Part shown: positions 40,453 to 49,974 of the stretch, piece after piece
Numbering within the stretch: position 1 is the first letter of the stretch
Layout: the number at the start of each line of letters is the position of its first letter
NCBI GenBank assembly: GCA_947454485.1
Contig: CANGJJ010000009.1
Coordinates: 1 to 64,000 of the forward strand
Source: Beijerinckiaceae bacterium
GTDB taxonomy: Bacteria; Pseudomonadota; Alphaproteobacteria; Rhizobiales; Beijerinckiaceae
DNA: 64,000 nt
Direction: 5' to 3'
Made by a program: the position numbers and the translations under genes
The notes under the pieces: model-generated
What the model was told of the DNA's origin: nothing
What the model saw: the letters and a program-made list of their open reading frames with translations, nothing else
Database searches by the model: none

Positions 40453-41577
40453 TTAGCCCCCCGCCAAATTCATCACATCATTGAAGGTCGCCAACAGCAT
40501 CAGAGCAATGACGATGGTGAAACCTAAGCGGAAGGCATAGTCCTGTGCTTTTTCACTCAAAGGTTTTCCCTTAAGTGCCTCAATTGTATAGAAAACTAGA
40601 TGTCCGCCATCAAGGATCGGGACTGGCAAAAGGTTCAGCAAACCAATCGAAACGGACATGACCGCAGCCAGATTGATGAGAGCCGAAAAGCTGATTTTAG
40701 CCACCTGACCAGCGACATAGCCCGTGCCAATCAGGCCGGAGATCTGGTCCGTGGATTCCTTGCCCACAAACAGGCGACCCAGATAGCTGCCCGTGCGCTC
40801 AACGATAAACCAGGTCTCTTTGATGCCGTCGACAACCGAATCGACCGGCCCCAACACCAGACGGACCTGATCTTCGGGCTTACTCGACCCATAAAGGCCA
40901 ATCATATTGACCCGAGCTTTGCCGAACATGGTCTTCATTTCGCGCACAGCCGGCAGGGCCTTCAAGGTCACATCCTTGCCGCCCCGCTCGACCCCGAAGT
41001 TCAATTCGCGATCATAGGCGGCCTGAACGACCCGCTGCATCTCGACCCAGCTGCGGATCGGCTGGCCGTCGATGGAGATGATGAGATCACCCGGCTGGAA
41101 CCCGGCCTTTTCGGCAGCCCCGCCCTCAACCAGCGCCGCCACCCGCGGGGCCGTCAGATAGCGCCCGACCGTCCCCGACAGGACCGCGAAGATCACGATG
41201 GCGAGGAGAAAATTGGCGAGCGGGCCAGCAAAGACAATGGCCGCGCGCTTCCAGACGGGCTGGGTGAAGAAGCTGACCTTCTTCTCCTCTTCGCTCATCT
41301 GGGCCGCATCAACGCCAGCAGAGGCTGGATTGGCATCGCCATGGAACTTCACATAGCCGCCCAGCGGAATGGCAGCCAGACGCCAGCGGGTACCGTGCTT
41401 GTCAATGCGATGCCACAACTCAGGCCCGAAACCCATTGAAAAGACGTCAGCTTTTACGCCGCACCAGCGCCCGACCAAAAAGTGCCCCATCTCATGAATG
41501 AAGATGATGAGGCCCAACACAAAGAGCAGCGGCACGACATAGCCGCCAAAGGACCACAGGTTGGACAGGATCGACAT
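40453..41577 (-). CDS. rseP: RIP metalloprotease RseP
   Basis: LIFIHEMGHFLVGRWCGVK (HExxH), PDZ GFQPGDLIISIDGQPIRSW, NLLPVPILDGGHL. Confidence 0.96.
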   Translation of the reverse strand: MSILSNLWSFGGYVVPLLFVLGLIIFIHEMGHFLVGRWCGVKADVFSMGFGPELWHRIDKHGTRWRLAAIPLGGYVKFHGDANPASAGVDAAQMSEEEKKVSFFTQPVWKRAAIVFAGPLANFLLAIVIFAVLSGTVGRYLTAPRVAALVEGGAAEKAGFQPGDLIISIDGQPIRSWVEMQRVVQAAYDRELNFGVERGGKDVTLKALPAVREMKTMFGKARVNMIGLYGSSKPEDQVRLVLGPVDSVVDGIKETWFIVERTGSYLGRLFVGKESTDQISGLIGTGYVAGQVAKISFSALINLAAVMSVSIGLLNLLPVPILDGGHLVFYTIEALKGKPLSEKAQDYAFRLGFTIVIALMLLATFNDVMNLAGG

Positions 41578-41597
41578 GGAGCTTCCTTAAAGGGTGC

Positions 41598-42776
41598 TCA
41601 TGGCACCAGACGGCTGGCAGTCTGCCGTGACATATGGTCAATCTCGAGGGCATGTTCAACGGAGCTCGGCTCCTGACCATTGCCAGCACGCAAAGCGGCC
41701 TCGCAAACCTCTTCGACGAGGCTGGCGATGCGGGGAAAGGCGATCTTGCCATCGAGGAAGGCGGCGACCGCGATCTCATTGGCCGCATTGAGGACGGTCG
41801 GCAGACTGCCCCCGCTTTTCAGCGCATCCAGAGCCACCCGCAGCGCCGGAAAACGTTCCAGATCAGGGGCTTCAAAGGTCAGCTGCGCAATGGCGGCCAG
41901 ATCCAACCGGCGCGCACGGGTGGCGACGCGCTCGGGATAGCTCAGGCAATGAGCAATGGGCGCGCGCATATCAGGGACAGCCATGCCCGCCGTCACAGCG
42001 CCATCGGCAAAGGAGACGAGGCCATGGACGATCGACTGGGGGTGAACCAGCACATGCAAGCGCTGCGGGTCGATGCCGAAAATATGATAAGCCTCAATAA
42101 GTTCGAGGCCTTTGTTCATCAAACTTGCCGAGTCGATCGTCACTTTCGGCCCCATCGCCCAATTGGGATGGGCGAGCGCCTGCGCCGGGGTCGCTGCGGC
42201 AATCTGATCCGCGCTCCAGGTACGGAACGGGCCACCTGAGGCGGTAAGAATCATCTGCTCGACATGGGCAATGGGCTCCCCGCCCAAGGCCTGAAAGATC
42301 GCATTATGCTCGCTATCCATCGGCAGGATCTTGGCCCCAACCCGAGCGGCCGTCTTCATGAAGGGGCCGCCCGCGCAAACAAGGCATTCTTTATTGGCGA
42401 GGGCGATGGTGCGCCCTGCCGCCATAGCCGCATAGGTCGGCAAGACACCTGCCGCACCGGCAATCGCGCCCACGACCAGATCCGCATCATAAAGCGCAGC
42501 TTCTTCAACAGCTTGCGCACCAGCTCCGGACGCAATCCCAGAGCCCGCCAGAGCGGCCTTCAGGGCTGGCCCCTGCTCCGGGTCAGCCAGAGCCGCAAAC
42601 TTGACCCTGAGGCTTCTGGCGGCCTTGGCGAGGCCTTCTACGTCCCGCCCACCGGCGATGGCGCTGACCGTGAATGTGCCGGGCGGGGCATGTTCGATGA
42701 CATCTTGCGCCGAACGGCCAATCGAGCCGGTGGCCCCCAGAATGACGAGGCGGCGGGGTGAGGTGGAGCTGCTCAT
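41598..42776 (-). CDS. dxr: 1-deoxy-D-xylulose-5-phosphate reductoisomerase
   Basis: RRLVILGATGSIGRSAQDVIE; LANKECLVCAGG; MDSEHNAIFQALGG; TASGGPFRTW. Start at 42776 (track ORF is over-extended upstream). Confidence 0.96.
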   Translation of the reverse strand: MSSSTSPRRLVILGATGSIGRSAQDVIEHAPPGTFTVSAIAGGRDVEGLAKAARSLRVKFAALADPEQGPALKAALAGSGIASGAGAQAVEEAALYDADLVVGAIAGAAGVLPTYAAMAAGRTIALANKECLVCAGGPFMKTAARVGAKILPMDSEHNAIFQALGGEPIAHVEQMILTASGGPFRTWSADQIAAATPAQALAHPNWAMGPKVTIDSASLMNKGLELIEAYHIFGIDPQRLHVLVHPQSIVHGLVSFADGAVTAGMAVPDMRAPIAHCLSYPERVATRARRLDLAAIAQLTFEAPDLERFPALRVALDALKSGGSLPTVLNAANEIAVAAFLDGKIAFPRIASLVEEVCEAALRAGNGQEPSSVEHALEIDHMSRQTASRLVP

Positions 42777-42778
42777 AT

Positions 42779-43636
42779 TCACCACCTCAACAGGCCGGTG
42801 GCGACAAAGCCCGGCCCTGCGGCCTTGGCGAGACCCAGCAGGGCCGCAAAAGTCGCGGTCACGATGAAACCATCCAAGCGATCCATAAAGCCGCCATGGC
42901 CGGGAATGAGATGGCTTGAGTCCTTCACACCAAAATGTCGCTTGATGCTTGATTCCAAGAGATCGCCCGCCTGTGCCACGACACCGCCAGCCACACCGAC
43001 GATAAAGATGATGAGAAAATGGGTCTGCGCACTGCCAAGCGCACCGGCAACAGTCGCCACGCCCAGAAGCGCACCGCAGGTGACGCCGGTAATGAAACCC
43101 GACCAGGTCTTGGAGGGCGAGACACGTGGCCACAGCTTTGGCCCGCCAATCAGGCGGCCGCCAAAATAGGCCATGATGTCTGTGCCCCAGACCACTGCGA
43201 AGATCCACAAAATGGCTTCGAGCCCGTCAAGCGCCGAGGAGACGCGCAAAAGTACAACCGACAGGACAAGGCAAAGCGCATACAGCACCCCTGCCCCAGC
43301 CCAGATCCGCAACCCCGGCCCTGCCAGAGCTGCTGCCCCCGCGATACCGAGCAGCGACGCGCCAAAGAGCAGTTCGGGCAAGCCCAAGCGCAGACCAATC
43401 ACGGCGCTGCCCATACAAGCGATGCCAAGCCCGATGCGCGACCAGCGCGCAGGGCCACCAATCAGGGTCTGCCACTCATAGATGATGGCGCCCGCACACA
43501 AGACCCAGAAGATCGTGAAGACGAGCCCCCCGGCCCATAGAGCGCCCAAGGCAGCCGCAATCATCACCACGCCTGAAAGAGTGCGCGGAAGCAGATCTGC
43601 CGAAAGGGCGCCGGCCAGAGAGGTCTTCAAGCTCAT
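42779..43636 (-). CDS. cdsA: Phosphatidate cytidylyltransferase
   Basis: [59 protein letters not shown]. Confidence 0.95.
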   Translation of the reverse strand: MSLKTSLAGALSADLLPRTLSGVVMIAAALGALWAGGLVFTIFWVLCAGAIIYEWQTLIGGPARWSRIGLGIACMGSAVIGLRLGLPELLFGASLLGIAGAAALAGPGLRIWAGAGVLYALCLVLSVVLLRVSSALDGLEAILWIFAVVWGTDIMAYFGGRLIGGPKLWPRVSPSKTWSGFITGVTCGALLGVATVAGALGSAQTHFLIIFIVGVAGGVVAQAGDLLESSIKRHFGVKDSSHLIPGHGGFMDRLDGFIVTATFAALLGLAKAAGPGFVATGLLRW

Positions 43637-44412
43637 GAACCAGTCTTTGCTGCGTTGGACCCTGTGCCGCCAAACCGACGCTCGCGCGACACATATTCCG
43701 CCAAGGCTTGATCAAAAGCAGCCTTGTCAAAATCCGGCCAATGCTGAGGCAAGAAGACAAATTCCGCATAGGCCGATTGCCACATCAGAAAATTCGACAG
43801 GCGCTGTTCACCGGAGGTGCGGATAATCAGATCGGGGTCAGGAATGCCAGCCGTATCGAGGCTGGCGCTAATGGTTGCGTCATCAATCTCGTCAGGCGCC
43901 AAAGCCCCATTCGCGACACGCGCGGCGATCTTCTGCACCGCACGGGCGATCTCCTGCCGACTGCCATAGTTGAAGGCGATGATGAGCGTCAGACGGTCAT
44001 TGGCGCGCGTCAACTCCTCCGCCTCGTTCAGCAGGGAGACGATATCGGCTTCAAGTCCCTCTCTGGAACCAATCACCCGGACGCGCACACCATTGCTGTG
44101 CAATTCAGCCAGATCATTGCGAATGAAGCGGCGCAGCAGGCCCATGAGGAAGCTGACCTCCTCATGCGGGCGGGACCAATTTTCGGTCGAGAAGCTGTAA
44201 ACGGTCAGAAAGGAGATTTCGCGCTCCAGCGCGGCCCGCACGGTGCGGCGCACGGCCTCAACACCCCGGCGATGGCCCTCCATACGCGGCAGACCGCGCG
44301 CAGACGCCCAACGCCCATTGCCATCCATGATGATGCCAATATGGCGCGGCAAGCTGCGCCCGAAACCGGCGGCGGGCGGATTTGCGGTCCCTTGATCGAC
44401 CTTGTTGTGCAT
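43633..44412 (-). CDS. uppS: Isoprenyl transferase (UPP synthase)
   Basis: [82 protein letters not shown]. Confidence 0.97.
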   Translation of the reverse strand: MHNKVDQGTANPPAAGFGRSLPRHIGIIMDGNGRWASARGLPRMEGHRRGVEAVRRTVRAALEREISFLTVYSFSTENWSRPHEEVSFLMGLLRRFIRNDLAELHSNGVRVRVIGSREGLEADIVSLLNEAEELTRANDRLTLIIAFNYGSRQEIARAVQKIAARVANGALAPDEIDDATISASLDTAGIPDPDLIIRTSGEQRLSNFLMWQSAYAEFVFLPQHWPDFDKAAFDQALAEYVSRERRFGGTGSNAAKTGS

Positions 44413-44444
44413 CTCCGCGCGCGCCTTCCCCGCGTATTGGGGTC

Positions 44445-45005
44445 CTAGATCTGCATGATTTCTTTTTCTTTGCTCGCCAGAACCTGATCCACCTCAGCCA
44501 CCGCAGCATCGGTGGCCTTCTGGACCTCGCCTTCGTGGCGCTTCTCGTCATCTTCGCTGATGGCCTTGTCCTTGAGAAGCTTCTTCAGCGTATCCAGACC
44601 ATCGCGGCGGATGTGGCGCACCGCCACGCGAGCATCTTCGCCATATTTATGAGCGACTTTGACCAGCTCCTTGCGGCGCTGCTCATTGAGCTCAGGGATC
44701 CGGATGCGCAGCACCTGACCCTCAGTGGCGGGATTGAGGCCCAGATTGGAATCACGGATCGCCTTCTCAACGGCGGCCACCATGCTCTTGTCCCAAACCT
44801 GCACGGAGATCATGCGCGGCTCAGGGACCGAAATCGTCGCCACCTGCGTGATGGGCATGGCCGAGCCATAGGCATCGACATTGATCGGCTCAAGCAAGCT
44901 CGCCGAGGCGCGCCCGGTGCGCAGGCCGCCCAGCTCATGGCGCAGCGAGGCAATCGTGGCCTGCATGCGGCGCTTGATGTCGGCAAGGTCAAAAGTGGTG
45001 CTCAT
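44445..45005 (-). CDS. frr: Ribosome recycling factor
   Basis: [64 protein letters not shown]. Confidence 0.96.
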   Translation of the reverse strand: MSTTFDLADIKRRMQATIASLRHELGGLRTGRASASLLEPINVDAYGSAMPITQVATISVPEPRMISVQVWDKSMVAAVEKAIRDSNLGLNPATEGQVLRIRIPELNEQRRKELVKVAHKYGEDARVAVRHIRRDGLDTLKKLLKDKAISEDDEKRHEGEVQKATDAAVAEVDQVLASKEKEIMQI

Positions 45006-45057
45006 CTCACATGTCCTGTTCTGGCGACCGCTCTGCGGCGGGCTTGGCTGGCGCTGA

Positions 45058-45771
45058 TCAAGGGACCACGATGGTGGACCGACCGCGACCCTCAAGAGCC
45101 GCCGTGATGGCGCCCGGCTCCTGTATGGAGAAAACGATTATCGGAATACGGTTCTCGCGGGCAAGTGCGAAGGCCGCCGTATCCATGATGGCGAGGTTTT
45201 GCGCAATGGCCTCGTCATGGGTCAGGCGTTCATAGCGGGTGGCGGTGGGATCCTTCTTGGGATCCGCCGTATAGACGCCATCGACCTGAGTGGCCTTCAA
45301 AATCGCGTCGCAGGACAATTCAGCCCCGCGCAAGGCCGCGCCCGTATCAGTGGTGAAGAAGGGATTGCCTGTCCCCCCCGACAAAACCGTGACGCGGCCC
45401 TTGCCCAGATGATTGATCGCGGCCTGACGCGAATAGGGCTGGCACACATAGGGCATAGGCACAGCCGAGAGACAGCGGGCCGATTGGCCTTCTTTCTCAA
45501 TCGCATGTTCCAGAGCCAAACCATTCATGACGGTCGCCAGCATGCCGATGGAATCAGCTCTGGCGCGGTCGATGCCTTTGTCGGCCCCCTGAATGCCCCG
45601 GAAAAAATTGCCGCCCCCCACGACGACCGCAATCTCGACCCCGAGCTTTGCCGCCGAGGCCAAGTCCTTCGAGATGCGCGCCAAAGTGGGCTCATGCAGC
45701 CCATGGGTCTGCGGCCCCATCAGGGCCTCACCCGACAGCTTCAAAACCACACGTTTCCAAGAGGAGGACAT
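45058..45771 (-). CDS. pyrH: UMP kinase
   Basis: [63 protein letters not shown]. Confidence 0.97.
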   Translation of the reverse strand: MSSSWKRVVLKLSGEALMGPQTHGLHEPTLARISKDLASAAKLGVEIAVVVGGGNFFRGIQGADKGIDRARADSIGMLATVMNGLALEHAIEKEGQSARCLSAVPMPYVCQPYSRQAAINHLGKGRVTVLSGGTGNPFFTTDTGAALRGAELSCDAILKATQVDGVYTADPKKDPTATRYERLTHDEAIAQNLAIMDTAAFALARENRIPIIVFSIQEPGAITAALEGRGRSTIVVP

Positions 45772-45902
45772 GACGACCCCGACAAAAATCTAGCCAATGG
45801 CCGGGCACGATCCGGCCTTTCTCGTTAACGCGATTCGAAGGGCAAAACCAGCAAGCGAAAAAGAGGCAGCTGCGCCTATGCTGGCTCATTGACTTTACTG
45901 CC

Positions 45903-45923
45903 AACCTATAAGATTTATAGGTT
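45903..45923. promoter_or_regulatory. Perfect palindromic operator candidate upstream of the DUF4258/XRE pair
   Basis: AACCTATAA-GAT-TTATAGGTT: 9-bp arms, 3-nt centre; 21 nt before the ATG at 45945; TTGACT hexamer at 45889-45894. Confidence 0.75.
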
Positions 45924-45944
45924 CGTTTTATCAATGGATTTCTC

Positions 45945-46271
45945 ATGGCGTCCGCCCGAAACATTTCCGGGGCACCCCGCCTTGAGGCTCTATTGCGCAT
46001 CATCAAGCGCCTCACCAAAGAGGACCGTATCAGCTATCTCGCCCACGCCCTCGAACGCATGAATGAGCGAGGCTTTGACATATTCGATGTGAAGCAAGTC
46101 CTGACCAGCGGCTATATCGCGAGCCCTATCAGAGCAGGTGCCAAGGATGGCGAATGGACCGTGAAGCTCGTCGATGCTCTGGAAGGGACCACTCGCAAAA
46201 TGGGTGTGGTGACAATCGTCGTGCGCGAAGACCGATTACTCATCAAGACGACGGAATGGGAAGACCTATGA
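45945..46271 (+). CDS. DUF4258 domain-containing protein (candidate RelE/MqsR/BrnT-like toxin)
   Basis: RISYLAHALERMNERGFDIFDVKQVLTSGYI...EWTVKLVDALEGTTRKMGVVTIVVREDRLLIKTTEWEDL. Confidence 0.8.
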   Translation: MASARNISGAPRLEALLRIIKRLTKEDRISYLAHALERMNERGFDIFDVKQVLTSGYIASPIRAGAKDGEWTVKLVDALEGTTRKMGVVTIVVREDRLLIKTTEWEDL

Positions 46272-46768
46272 CCGACCGCCTCGAATTCATCTGCGCCAAT
46301 GCGCCACGATTGAAGCGACCGTTTCATTACACGGCCTGCGGCTTGGGCAATGTCTATCTGTTGAGTGGCGTGAAGAGCGAGAAAGACCAAGAATACGGCC
46401 CAGTCGTCACCATTGAACGCACTCAAGACTTGCACCGCGCAATTGCTTTGCAGCTCATTCATATGGAGCGCAAGTTGAGCGGAAGCGAGTTTCGGTTCCT
46501 GCGCAAACTCATGAACCAGACACAGGCAGATCTTGCGCGCGTCATGAAAGTCGATGTGCAAACGATCGCGAATTACGAAAAGAAGGGCAATATCCCCGGT
46601 CCTTCTCAGCAACTCATGCGCATATTCGCTTACGTCCATCTCCTGCCTGAAGAGGCAAGCGCGAAAGCTGCCAAATCAATCGCGCTTGATGGAAATTTGC
46701 GTGAGCACCTGCCGCTCAAAGAACTGCGCAAGATCACGCAGAACTGGCGAGAATACGCACCAGCCTGA
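46268..46768 (+). CDS. XRE-family HTH regulator (candidate MqsA-like antitoxin)
   Basis: ATGA overlap with DUF4258 gene; LSGSEFRFLRKLMNQTQADLARVMKVDVQTIANYEKKGNIPGPSQQLMRIFAY helix-turn-helix. Confidence 0.83.
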   Translation: MTDRLEFICANAPRLKRPFHYTACGLGNVYLLSGVKSEKDQEYGPVVTIERTQDLHRAIALQLIHMERKLSGSEFRFLRKLMNQTQADLARVMKVDVQTIANYEKKGNIPGPSQQLMRIFAYVHLLPEEASAKAAKSIALDGNLREHLPLKELRKITQNWREYAPA

Positions 46769-46771
46769 GCT

Positions 46772-47074
46772 CTACCGCTTCTTCAAAAACTCCGCGCGTA
46801 GGACAAGGCCTTTGATGCCGTCATAGCGGCAGTCGACTTCCTGCTCATCACCCGTGAGGCGGATAGACTTGATCACCGTGCCACGACGCAGGGTCTGTCC
46901 AGCACCCTTGACCTCAAGATCTTTGATCAAAGTCACTTGATCGCCATCTTGCAAAATATTGCCGACAGAGTCGCGCACGACCACACTATTGGCCTGCGCC
47001 TGTTTGGTGCGCATCTCGCTCTCAGGGATCCACTCGCCCGTCTCTTCGTCATAGACGTAATCATCATCTGCCAT
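46772..47074 (-). CDS. PhnA/YjdM-domain protein (short form, no zinc ribbon)
   Basis: VVVRDSVGNILQDGDQVTLIKDLEVKGAGQTLRRGTVIKSIRLTGDEQEVDCRYDGIKGLVLRAEFLKK matches PhnA C-terminal domain. Confidence 0.88.
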   Translation of the reverse strand: MADDDYVYDEETGEWIPESEMRTKQAQANSVVVRDSVGNILQDGDQVTLIKDLEVKGAGQTLRRGTVIKSIRLTGDEQEVDCRYDGIKGLVLRAEFLKKR

Positions 47075-47104
47075 GCTTCTCTCCTGAAAATCTGTGATGC
47101 CAAG

Positions 47105-47132
47105 AAAAAAGGCGGCCCCAAGGACCGCCTTT
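47105..47132 (-). terminator. Rho-independent terminator downstream of tsf
   Basis: On minus strand AAAGGCGGTCC-TTGG-GGCCGCCTTTTTTC. Confidence 0.85.
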
Positions 47133-47153
47133 ACAAAGACTATGCGTAACCGA

Positions 47154-48077
47154 TTACGCCTGACCGCCAGCGGCAGCGGCGACTTCAGCAGCAAAATCGC
47201 TTTCCTGCTTCTCAATGCCCTCGCCAAGCGCATAGCGCACGAAGCCTTTGAGTGTCACAGGCGCGCCAGCGCTCTTGGCAGCTTCTGCCACGAACTGCGC
47301 AACGGTCTTGGAGGGATCATGGATGAAAGCCTGATCGATGAGGCAAACTTCCTTGAAATAGGTCTTCATGCCGGACTCGACGATCTTGTCGAGCACATGA
47401 TCGGGCTTGCCCGCATTCTTCTCGCGCAGCACATTCTTCTCGCGCTCCAACACAGCCGGATCAACCGTTGTGTTGTCGAGAGCAACAGGCGAGGCTGCTG
47501 CAACATGCATGGCAACCTTGCGGGCCACATCGGCAAGCGCCGCTGCATCGCCGGTCGACTCGAGCGCAACGAGCACGCCGATCTTGCCAAGGCCATCAGC
47601 GATGGCGTTGTGGACATAAGAGCCGATGACACCCGCCGACACGGACACTTCCTGCGCGCGGCGCAAGGTCATGTTCTCGCCGATCGTGGCAATCGCATTG
47701 GCAATGGCTTCTTCAACCTTGCCGCCGCCGGGATAGGCTGCGCCCTTCAGCGCTTCCACATCGCTACCAGCGGTCAGAGCGACAGTCGCAATGTTGCGAG
47801 CGAGCTTCTGGAAGTCTTCGTTACGAGCCACGAAGTCAGTCTCAGAGTTCACTTCAACAGCGACACCCTTGGTGCCGTTGATCGCAATCGAAACGAGGCC
47901 TTCAGCCGCGACGCGGCCAGACTTCTTGGCGGCCTTCGAGAGGCCCTTCTTACGCAGCCAATCAACAGCTGCTTCGATGTCGCCGTTGGTCTCATTAAGT
48001 GCGGACTTGCAGTCCATCATGCCAGCGCCGGTCTTCTCGCGAAGATCCTTCACCATTGCAGCGGTGATATTCGACAT
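47154..48077 (-). CDS. tsf: Elongation factor Ts
   Basis: [75 protein letters not shown]. Confidence 0.98.
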   Translation of the reverse strand: MSNITAAMVKDLREKTGAGMMDCKSALNETNGDIEAAVDWLRKKGLSKAAKKSGRVAAEGLVSIAINGTKGVAVEVNSETDFVARNEDFQKLARNIATVALTAGSDVEALKGAAYPGGGKVEEAIANAIATIGENMTLRRAQEVSVSAGVIGSYVHNAIADGLGKIGVLVALESTGDAAALADVARKVAMHVAAASPVALDNTTVDPAVLEREKNVLREKNAGKPDHVLDKIVESGMKTYFKEVCLIDQAFIHDPSKTVAQFVAEAAKSAGAPVTLKGFVRYALGEGIEKQESDFAAEVAAAAGGQA

Positions 48078-48198
48078 GGGAATTTTCCTTCGAGTGTGGA
48101 TGCGTCTTGAACGCACCAATGGTCGATGAAGATGCGGGTTCAATGACGAAGCCGCGACAGCCGGTCAGGCCATCGCAGCTTGTCAAATTGAATGACGA

Positions 48199-49203
48199 TT
48201 AGGCCGAGAGAAGCGCGCGGGCCTGATCGATCCAGCCATCGCGAGCAATGCGGCCATTGAGCTTCAACGAAGCATCAACCTTGGCAACATCGTCAGCGGT
48301 CATCGCAGCGAACTGCCAATAGTGGAAGATGCCAGCATCATTGAGCTTCTTGACGAGCTGGGGACCAATGCCGGTCAGCTTGGCCAGATCATCGGGTGCG
48401 CCGCGCGGAGCGGTGAGCAGCTCAAAAGCGCCCTCAGCCGCAGCAACCGGAGCTGCATCGAGAGCTGCCTCAACGGGAGCTTCAGACGCGCCGATATCCA
48501 TGCCGGACGAACCCTGCGAACGCGAGATACCATCAAGCGCAGCGCGAGCAATGAGGTCGCAATAGAGCGCAATCGCGCGGCCAGCGTCGTCATTCGCGGG
48601 AACCGGGAACTGGATGCCATCGGGATCGCAGTTGGTGTCGACAATCGCAGCCACCGGAATGTTGAGGCGGTTGGCCTCCTTAATGGCGAGCTGTTCTTTG
48701 TTGGTGTCGATCACGAAGATCAGGTCGGGCGTGCCGCCCATGTCCTTGATACCGCCGAGCGCCTTCTCGAGCTTGTCGCGCTCACGCGACATCATCAGGC
48801 GCTCTTTCTTGGTGAGGCCAACGCCGCCCGAATTCAGCTGCTCGTCGAGCTTGCGCAGACGCTGGATCGAACCAGAGATGGTCTTCCAGTTGGTCAGCAT
48901 GCCGCCGAGCCAACGCGAATTGATGTAATACTGAGCCGAGCGCTTGGCAGCATCAGCAATCGCGTCAGCAGCCTGACGCTTGGTGCCAACGAACAGAACG
49001 CGACCGCCCTTGGCAACCGTGTCCGACACGACCTTCAAAGCCTGGTGCAGCATGGGCACAGTCTGGGCGAGGTCGATGATGTGGATGTTGTTGCGGGTGC
49101 CGAAAATATACTGGCCCATCTTGGGGTTCCAGCGGTGAGCCTGATGGCCGAAGTGGGCGCCGGCCTCAAGAAGGCCACGCATGTTGAAATCAGGAAGTGC
49201 CAT
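48199..49203 (-). CDS. rpsB: 30S ribosomal protein S2 with C-terminal extension
   Basis: [82 protein letters not shown]; extra HhH-like tail [26 protein letters not shown]. Confidence 0.97.
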   Translation of the reverse strand: MALPDFNMRGLLEAGAHFGHQAHRWNPKMGQYIFGTRNNIHIIDLAQTVPMLHQALKVVSDTVAKGGRVLFVGTKRQAADAIADAAKRSAQYYINSRWLGGMLTNWKTISGSIQRLRKLDEQLNSGGVGLTKKERLMMSRERDKLEKALGGIKDMGGTPDLIFVIDTNKEQLAIKEANRLNIPVAAIVDTNCDPDGIQFPVPANDDAGRAIALYCDLIARAALDGISRSQGSSGMDIGASEAPVEAALDAAPVAAAEGAFELLTAPRGAPDDLAKLTGIGPQLVKKLNDAGIFHYWQFAAMTADDVAKVDASLKLNGRIARDGWIDQARALLSA

Positions 49204-49340
49204 TGTCGTTCTTCTCCGGTTGAACCTCGGCGGAGCCTGTTGCGGGAAAACCCGCACCGGAGCGCTACTTGAAGCAGCAGCGCGACACTCCGCCTGTGGA
49301 ATGGTCGCGTACTTAGAGCAAAAGCGCCGCCCTGGCAAGC

Positions 49341-49369
49341 AAAAGGCCCCGGACAAGCTGCCGGGGCCT
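49341..49369 (-). terminator. Rho-independent terminator downstream of the 49390-49974 gene
   Basis: On minus strand AGGCCCCGG-CAGCTTGT-CCGGGGCCTTTTG. Confidence 0.8.
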
Positions 49370-49389
49370 CCAACCTCCTAAAGCAAAGC

Positions 49390-49974
49390 TCAAGCGGTCT
49401 TGCGATAGACCAGCAAGGTCTCAAACATACCCACTTTCTCGACCCCGCCAGCCTTCTCCCACTGGGCAATGACCCCTTCGGCCGTATTGAAGGCGAAGCT
49501 CTTGGTATAAAACAGCACATAGCCCCCGACCCGGGTCTTGCGGGTCAGCATTTCCAGCACTTCCAAATCGGTCAGCGCGCCATATTCGTCATTCCGCTCG
49601 TTGCGGAATTCGCACAAATGGAACAGCGTCACGACATCAAAGCCGGGCAGGAGCCGCTCTTCCAGCTGATAAATATCGCCAAAGACCGCCTTGTAGATCT
49701 TCTCGACCTCGGGGCGCTCAATCGCCAGCTTGACGAAAGTGTCATATTCGCCGGGGCTTGCCGTAATGCCGAGGACGCAATTGTTGCGGCCTGACTCTGC
49801 TGCATGCAGGCCCACAATGTGATGGGTGCCGGTGCCAAAGTGAAAAATCGCGGCGTTCGAAATATTCGCCTTGTCCGTCCACTGGTTAAAGTGGGCATCG
49901 CAAGGACAGACATCGAGATGCAGATCCCACACCGCATCCCAGAAGTGCAATTTACCCTTCGTCGCCTCGACCAT
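49390..49974 (-). CDS. Conserved hypothetical, possible Rossmann/methyltransferase-like fold
   Basis: KLHFWDAVWDLHLDVCPCDAHFNQW...CVLGITASPGEYDTFVKLAIERPEVEKIYKAVFGDIYQLEERLLPGFDVVTLFHLCEF...TRVGGYVLFYTKS; overlaps the upstream ABC gene by 23 nt. Confidence 0.6.
   Translation of the reverse strand: MVEATKGKLHFWDAVWDLHLDVCPCDAHFNQWTDKANISNAAIFHFGTGTHHIVGLHAAESGRNNCVLGITASPGEYDTFVKLAIERPEVEKIYKAVFGDIYQLEERLLPGFDVVTLFHLCEFRNERNDEYGALTDLEVLEMLTRKTRVGGYVLFYTKSFAFNTAEGVIAQWEKAGGVEKVGMFETLLVYRKTA

Noticed and set aside
42777-43208. N-terminal extension of the dxr ORF in the track
   Set aside because: Lies in another frame within cdsA; real dxr begins at MSSSTSPRRLVILGATGSIG (42776).
48322-49272. 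316-aa + ORF opposite rpsB
   Set aside because: Shadow ORF of a highly expressed ribosomal gene.
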